From an uncultured Eubacterium sp. (lineage in GTDB: Bacteria > Bacillota > Clostridia > Peptostreptococcales > Anaerovoracaceae): a stretch of 8,618 bases of DNA. How positions within the stretch are numbered: the stretch's first letter is position 1; the number at the start of each line of letters is the position of its first letter. Position numbers and translations under genes: made by a program. The stretch covers positions 1-8,618 of the forward strand of contig CANBFZ010000055.1 in NCBI GenBank assembly GCA_947367725.1, written 5' to 3'. A model generated the notes under the pieces. The model was not told where the DNA came from. It ran no database searches and saw nothing but the letters and a program-made list of their open reading frames with translations. Positions 6,901 to 8,618 of this stretch are shown here, piece by piece.

Positions 6901-7494
6901 GGAAAACCTAGAGATGGGATTCTCTGTGTAAAACCGAAGAACAACTCTCAGGGACTTGTCGACATGGGTATCCGTGCCGGCGCTGAGGCAATGGAAGGCG
7001 TGAAGGGCCTGATTATCTTTGGTGAAGATCCGGCTGCGGCAGGTTTCGATCTGTCCGGTCTGGAATTCCTGATGGTTTCCGATATTTATATGACAGAAAC
7101 TGCGAAGAAAGCGGACGTATTCATTCCGGGCACTGGTTTTGCAAGCACTGACGGCACTTTCACCAATACTGAAAGAAGACTGATGCCGGTTGAAGCTGCA
7201 ATTGTTGAAGATGTTGACTTAAGCAACTGGGAAATTGCGGCAGAACTTGCAAACGTGTTCGAAGAAGAATTTGGCTTCGAAGACGAATCAGATATTTCTC
7301 TGGAAATGGATGATACGCTGCCGCTGTATAAGTACGCTGAAATCGGCGAAGTACTGGGCGGCGTGCTGGCTCCAGTAAATCCTGTGTTTATGGCAGCAGC
7401 AGATGCAAAGATGGTAGATGAACTGCCATGCACTGACGCCCTCATGAACATGATGGAAGAAAGACTACCTGAAGCCGTATCACCAACTGCGTAA
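3979..7494 (+). CDS. stnC: Stn-type fusion subunit: NuoG/HydA-like [2Fe-2S] + NfnB/GltD-like FAD-NADP(H) module + ferredoxin clusters + degenerate molybdopterin-oxidoreductase domain
   Basis: A 1171-residue, cytosolic multi-cofactor protein, preceded by GGAGGAGGA 9 bases before the ATG. Domains in order: residues 1-90, plant-type [2Fe-2S] ferredoxin with C36, C47, C50, C64 (spacing 10-2-13 as in NuoG/HydA); 95-176, NfnB/GltD double-cluster domain with C100, C104, C108, C114 and C147, C151, C155 (GRVCPHPCEDACRRG); 195-500, FAD/NADPH oxidoreductase with GGGPMG (200-205), GGGNTAMD (330-337), YRRTKDEMPA (354-363) and the second FAD motif AGGDC ending at C474; 566-577, CLECGCHDYFEC; two ferredoxin-type clusters (C616/619/622/626 and C659/662/665/669); 695-730, molybdopterin-type [4Fe-4S] site C-x2-C-x3-C-x27-C; then a shortened molybdopterin-oxidoreductase fold up to GTFTNTERR (1059-1067) and a tail. 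The FdhA catalytic Cys/Sec is not seen near C814 and the C-terminal dinucleotide-binding domain is absent, so it probably carries no molybdenum or tungsten. By analogy with Sporomusa StnC it moves electrons between NADPH and the StnAB core. A plain FAD-dependent or NuoG-like annotation is the alternative. Confidence 0.82.
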   Translation: MNKFRMNIDGKEVFGLPGQTILEVARENDIFIPTLCYDERTTIYGACGLCVVEVEGNPKLCKACATTVTPGMVVMTNTDRVVESRKTNLELLISNHNGDCKAPCALACPAGTDCQGYVGLIANGEFEAANELIKDRIPLPASIGRVCPHPCEDACRRGLVDEPISIAALKRFAADYDMMEEVVFVPEIEEETGKSVAIIGGGPMGLSAAYFLRQKGHEVTIFDAMPKLGGMLRYGIPEYRLPKEVLDAEIDIIESMGVEIVPNCKVGEDLSFDTIRADYDAVLLGIGAWVSTGVGCPGEDADGVIGGIDFLRKVVRNQHIDFGEKVAIVGGGNTAMDACRTAVRLGAKEVYNIYRRTKDEMPADRIEIEEGEEEGVIFKNLTNPLEIIKDEKGHVKQMVLQVMELGEPDASGRRKPIPVEGKTETIDVDTVILAIGQAVDASAFDVDKTRKNAIAYDPDTFMTSIPGVFAGGDCGNDKISIAVEAIADAGKAAVVIDSYLNGEAVSYEKPFFVERDDVTEKTFEDRERLCREKADQLSAAERKDNFSEVVFDGLTEDQAVAEASRCLECGCHDYFECKLIDYANEYDVEPERFAGDKNMIEFTDDHPFIVRDPNKCILCGLCVRVCDEVMGVGALGLVQRGFDTVVKPNLEKPLAESGCESCGQCVSVCPVGALQERQTVQKEVPLDTEITETTCAFCSVGCTLDLESYGDMLIKANPSKEGYVNAGICCGKGKWGFDAAVLEGKEVDPMIKDGDDFRMTDYHEAIVMAAKKLEAVKVRHGADSIAVAVSDRYTNEEAYAVKKFARIAGAKTFCFNTRKNALTDVLGLDASPNTIDELLSTEVILVPGFIKKNNPVIWNKIKQAAEAGAKVVAINTPEAQTSYAFAEKVVDTDNSTAFLKGLAKALIDMGKKSDAEGFDAFAASVADAAVCDEINAVAELYAKAKKAMIVYQQNVLSYEAAALVAEIAQLSGHIGKPRDGILCVKPKNNSQGLVDMGIRAGAEAMEGVKGLIIFGEDPAAAGFDLSGLEFLMVSDIYMTETAKKADVFIPGTGFASTDGTFTNTERRLMPVEAAIVEDVDLSNWEIAAELANVFEEEFGFEDESDISLEMDDTLPLYKYAEIGEVLGGVLAPVNPVFMAAADAKMVDELPCTDALMNMMEERLPEAVSPTA

Positions 7495-7630
7495 GCGGCC
7501 CGCGGAACGTCTCATGCGAGGTGCGACCAAGAAAACGAGCAAAAGCGAAGTTTGATTGGAAACGCACTACCGCGGAAGTCGTGCCTGCGACGCGCTAACG
7601 AGAGTGAGATGCGGCGCCGGACAGACGCTT
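7495..7630 (+). repeat. GC-rich imperfect tandem duplication downstream of the operon
   Basis: The spacer is clearly richer in G and C, and in CpG steps, than its surroundings and contains two copies of an ordered word series. CCGCGGAA occurs at 7500-7507 and 7570-7577, TGCGA at 7515-7519 and 7586-7590, AACGAG at 7534-7539 and 7597-7602. The offset is 63-71 bases, so the copies have small indels. It has no ribosome binding site or recognisable protein in any frame. It could be a dispersed intergenic repeat inserted between the stop codon and the terminator, or a structured 3' untranslated region. Confidence 0.45.
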
Positions 7631-7641
7631 CAAAAATAAAG

Positions 7642-7691
7642 AAAAACACTGCTGTCCCTGGGCGAATTTGCCAGGGCAGCAGTGTTTTTTT
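7642..7691 (+). terminator. Strong Rho-independent terminator of the stnABC-like operon
   Basis: An inverted repeat of about 19 bases (AAAAACACTGCTG-T-CCCTGG at 7642-7661 against 7671-7690) with one bulged T and a 9-base loop, followed directly by seven T. The A-run on the 5' side pairs with the T-run and makes the signal usable in both directions. It lies 147 bases after the operon stop codon, beyond the GC-rich spacer. Confidence 0.92.
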
Positions 7692-7765
7692 AGGTAGTCT
7701 AAACTATCATGTGGGTTTGTGACAGACGTCTCTAAATAATCGTGAGAGTGGCAAATCAGAAAATC

Positions 7766-7816
7766 AAGAGCACATCAAGCTGAAATGTTGATAAACAAGT
7801 AGCCCGAGGTGCTCTT
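7766..7816. other. Long-loop inverted repeat of unclear role
   Basis: AAGAGCAC (7766-7773) and GTGCTCTT (7809-7816) can form an 8-bp stem enclosing 35 bases, within which ATCAA/TTGAT (7774-7778 and 7788-7792) stack directly on the left arm. On the plus strand it is followed by only TT before G; on the minus strand by GATTTTCTGATTT. It might be a weak terminator for the converging minus-strand gene or part of a small structured RNA ending at 7908. Confidence 0.35.
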
Positions 7817-7866
7817 TTGCTATCCATCAATCATGAATTTTGTTGAATGATCCTCGCGGGCGACAT

Positions 7867-7908
7867 GTGTGCATAGGAATCTTTGATTCCGTCAGGCACA
7901 CTTTTTTT
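7867..7908 (+). terminator. Second plus-strand intrinsic terminator
   Basis: GTGTGC (7867-7872) pairs with GCACAC (7896-7901), and inside it GGAATC (7876-7881) pairs with GATTCC (7885-7890) around a TTT loop; seven T follow at once (7902-7908). The internal loop ATA/GTCAG makes it imperfect. The T-run is on the plus strand only, so it serves plus-strand transcription, either as a backup for the operon or as the end of an unidentified small transcript from 7692 onward. It stops just 6 bases short of the convergent gene's stop codon. Confidence 0.7.
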
Positions 7909-7914
7909 ATAAGT

Positions 7915-8618
7915 TTACTGATGCAGTTCTTCAAATAGTTTCTCTTTATAGGCAGGGTCTTTCAATGCTTTTTTCAGGTCGTCGAAACGGTCCTGGTTTA
8001 GAAGATATTCCGTAAGCTTTATTTCAGCTTCAGCCTGCTTTCGTACAGCGTCAGCTTGCTTTATTTCAGCCTCAGCCTGTTTTACTTTGGCTTCAATCTG
8101 CTGTAAGTTTTTTTCGGATTCCTCCAATTCTTTCTTGCATTTTTCAAATGCGATGGCAGTTCGCACCCATTCATCATACAGTGTCATTCTGCTCCGCACC
8201 TCCTTTTCGTTTTCCATGGTTTTCACTGCGCTTTGCAGGCGCAGCAGCCATGCATCCGCTTCAGAAACAGTACCTTCTTCCAGATACTGAAACAGATTTC
8301 TTAATGCACGAGGCATATCATCTTTGCGGCACTTACTGTTTAGGAATATTGTAACTTGACCATCTTCTAAATGCAAGTGGTTTTTCTCATCCATCATTTG
8401 AAATGTGTATATTGGCTCATCCTGTCCGAACAGATCAAACAAACAGATGAAAATAACATAGCCCGGCTTTAGCTGGCTGTATTCCTGTCCGCGAGAAAGG
8501 GAATCCACCGTTGCGACAGCATGATAGTAGCGACTGCGCTGCGGTAGTGCTTTGGTATCCGCAGTTTGACATTCTACATCAAACCAAGTGTCGTCATCCT
8601 CGAACAAGACATCAAATC
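7915..8618 (-). CDS. Rpn-family (PD-(D/E)XK) recombination-promoting nuclease / transposase-like protein, C-terminal part
   Basis: The frame runs off the right edge, so the true start is outside (a TTG at 8607 is internal); 233 residues are visible, against roughly 300 for the family. The visible start FDVLFEDDDTWFDVECQT contains the family's nuclease core: an Asp in the DVLFED strand and the E-x-Q of VECQ. Next come the typical RSRYYHAVATVDSLSRGQEYSQLKPGY segment and the strand VIFICLFDLF. A helical middle part (DMPRALRNLFQYLEEG) follows, and then a long charged coiled coil with the repeated unit KQAEAEIKQADAVRKQAEAEIK. Family members are magnesium-dependent DNA endonucleases linked to RecA-independent recombination and often occur in many genomic copies; some have been tied to phage defence. 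The gene ends TAA (7917-7915) and faces the operon, so it is not part of it. No terminal inverted repeats are in the window. Confidence 0.85.
   Translation of the reverse strand, partial: FDVLFEDDDTWFDVECQTADTKALPQRSRYYHAVATVDSLSRGQEYSQLKPGYVIFICLFDLFGQDEPIYTFQMMDEKNHLHLEDGQVTIFLNSKCRKDDMPRALRNLFQYLEEGTVSEADAWLLRLQSAVKTMENEKEVRSRMTLYDEWVRTAIAFEKCKKELEESEKNLQQIEAKVKQAEAEIKQADAVRKQAEAEIKLTEYLLNQDRFDDLKKALKDPAYKEKLFEELHQ

Noticed and set aside
1689..7494. Respiratory complex I (nuoEFG) or an [FeFe]-hydrogenase hydABC operon
   Set aside because: No membrane or quinone-module genes follow, the third protein has no H-cluster motifs, and it contains an NfnB/GltD FAD-NADP(H) module that neither system has.
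7495..7640. CRISPR array or tRNA cluster in the GC-rich spacer
   Set aside because: There are only two imperfect repeat units without regular spacers, and no cloverleaf or T-loop signature.

Overview
The window looks like a piece of a strictly anaerobic, moderately AT-balanced member of the Bacillota (class Clostridia). The clues are strong AGGAGG ribosome binding sites, A/T-rich promoters with TATAAT boxes, Rho-independent terminators, an Rpn-family PD-(D/E)XK protein, and above all a large iron-sulfur flavoprotein operon of the kind found in acetogens and amino-acid fermenters. I cannot name a species.

Layout, left to right. (1) Positions 1-378 hold the C-terminal third of an M20D-type amidohydrolase, closed by a hairpin terminator. 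(2) Positions 587-1057 on the minus strand encode a small four-helix membrane protein of unknown function, with its own extended -10 promoter at 1108-1136. (3) Positions 1137-1566 are an AT-rich non-coding stretch; its right end carries a weak Rex/Crp-like inverted repeat. (4) A good promoter (1567-1595) and a leader with a perfect 9-bp hairpin capped by a GCGA tetraloop precede a tight three-gene operon, 1689-7494. (5) The operon is followed by a GC-rich spacer that is an imperfect tandem duplication, then a strong terminator (7642-7691), a further hairpin region and a second plus-strand terminator (7867-7908). (6) An Rpn-type nuclease/transposase-like gene converges on the minus strand and runs off the right edge.

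The operon is the main content. Its products are a NuoE/HydC-like [2Fe-2S] protein, a NuoF/HydB-like FMN and NADH-binding iron-sulfur protein, and a 1171-residue fusion. The fusion joins a NuoG/HydA-type N-terminal [2Fe-2S] domain, an NfnB/GltD-type FAD and NADP(H) module, several ferredoxin-type clusters and a truncated, apparently cofactor-less molybdopterin-oxidoreductase (FdhA/NuoG-like) domain. This matches the three-subunit plan of the Stn family (the Sporomusa-type Nfn electron-bifurcating transhydrogenase), in which a bifurcating NADH/ferredoxin core is wired to an NADPH-oxidising arm. The likely reaction is reversible coupling of NADPH to NAD+ and ferredoxin. The assignment rests on domain order and motifs read by eye; I could not run a homology search.
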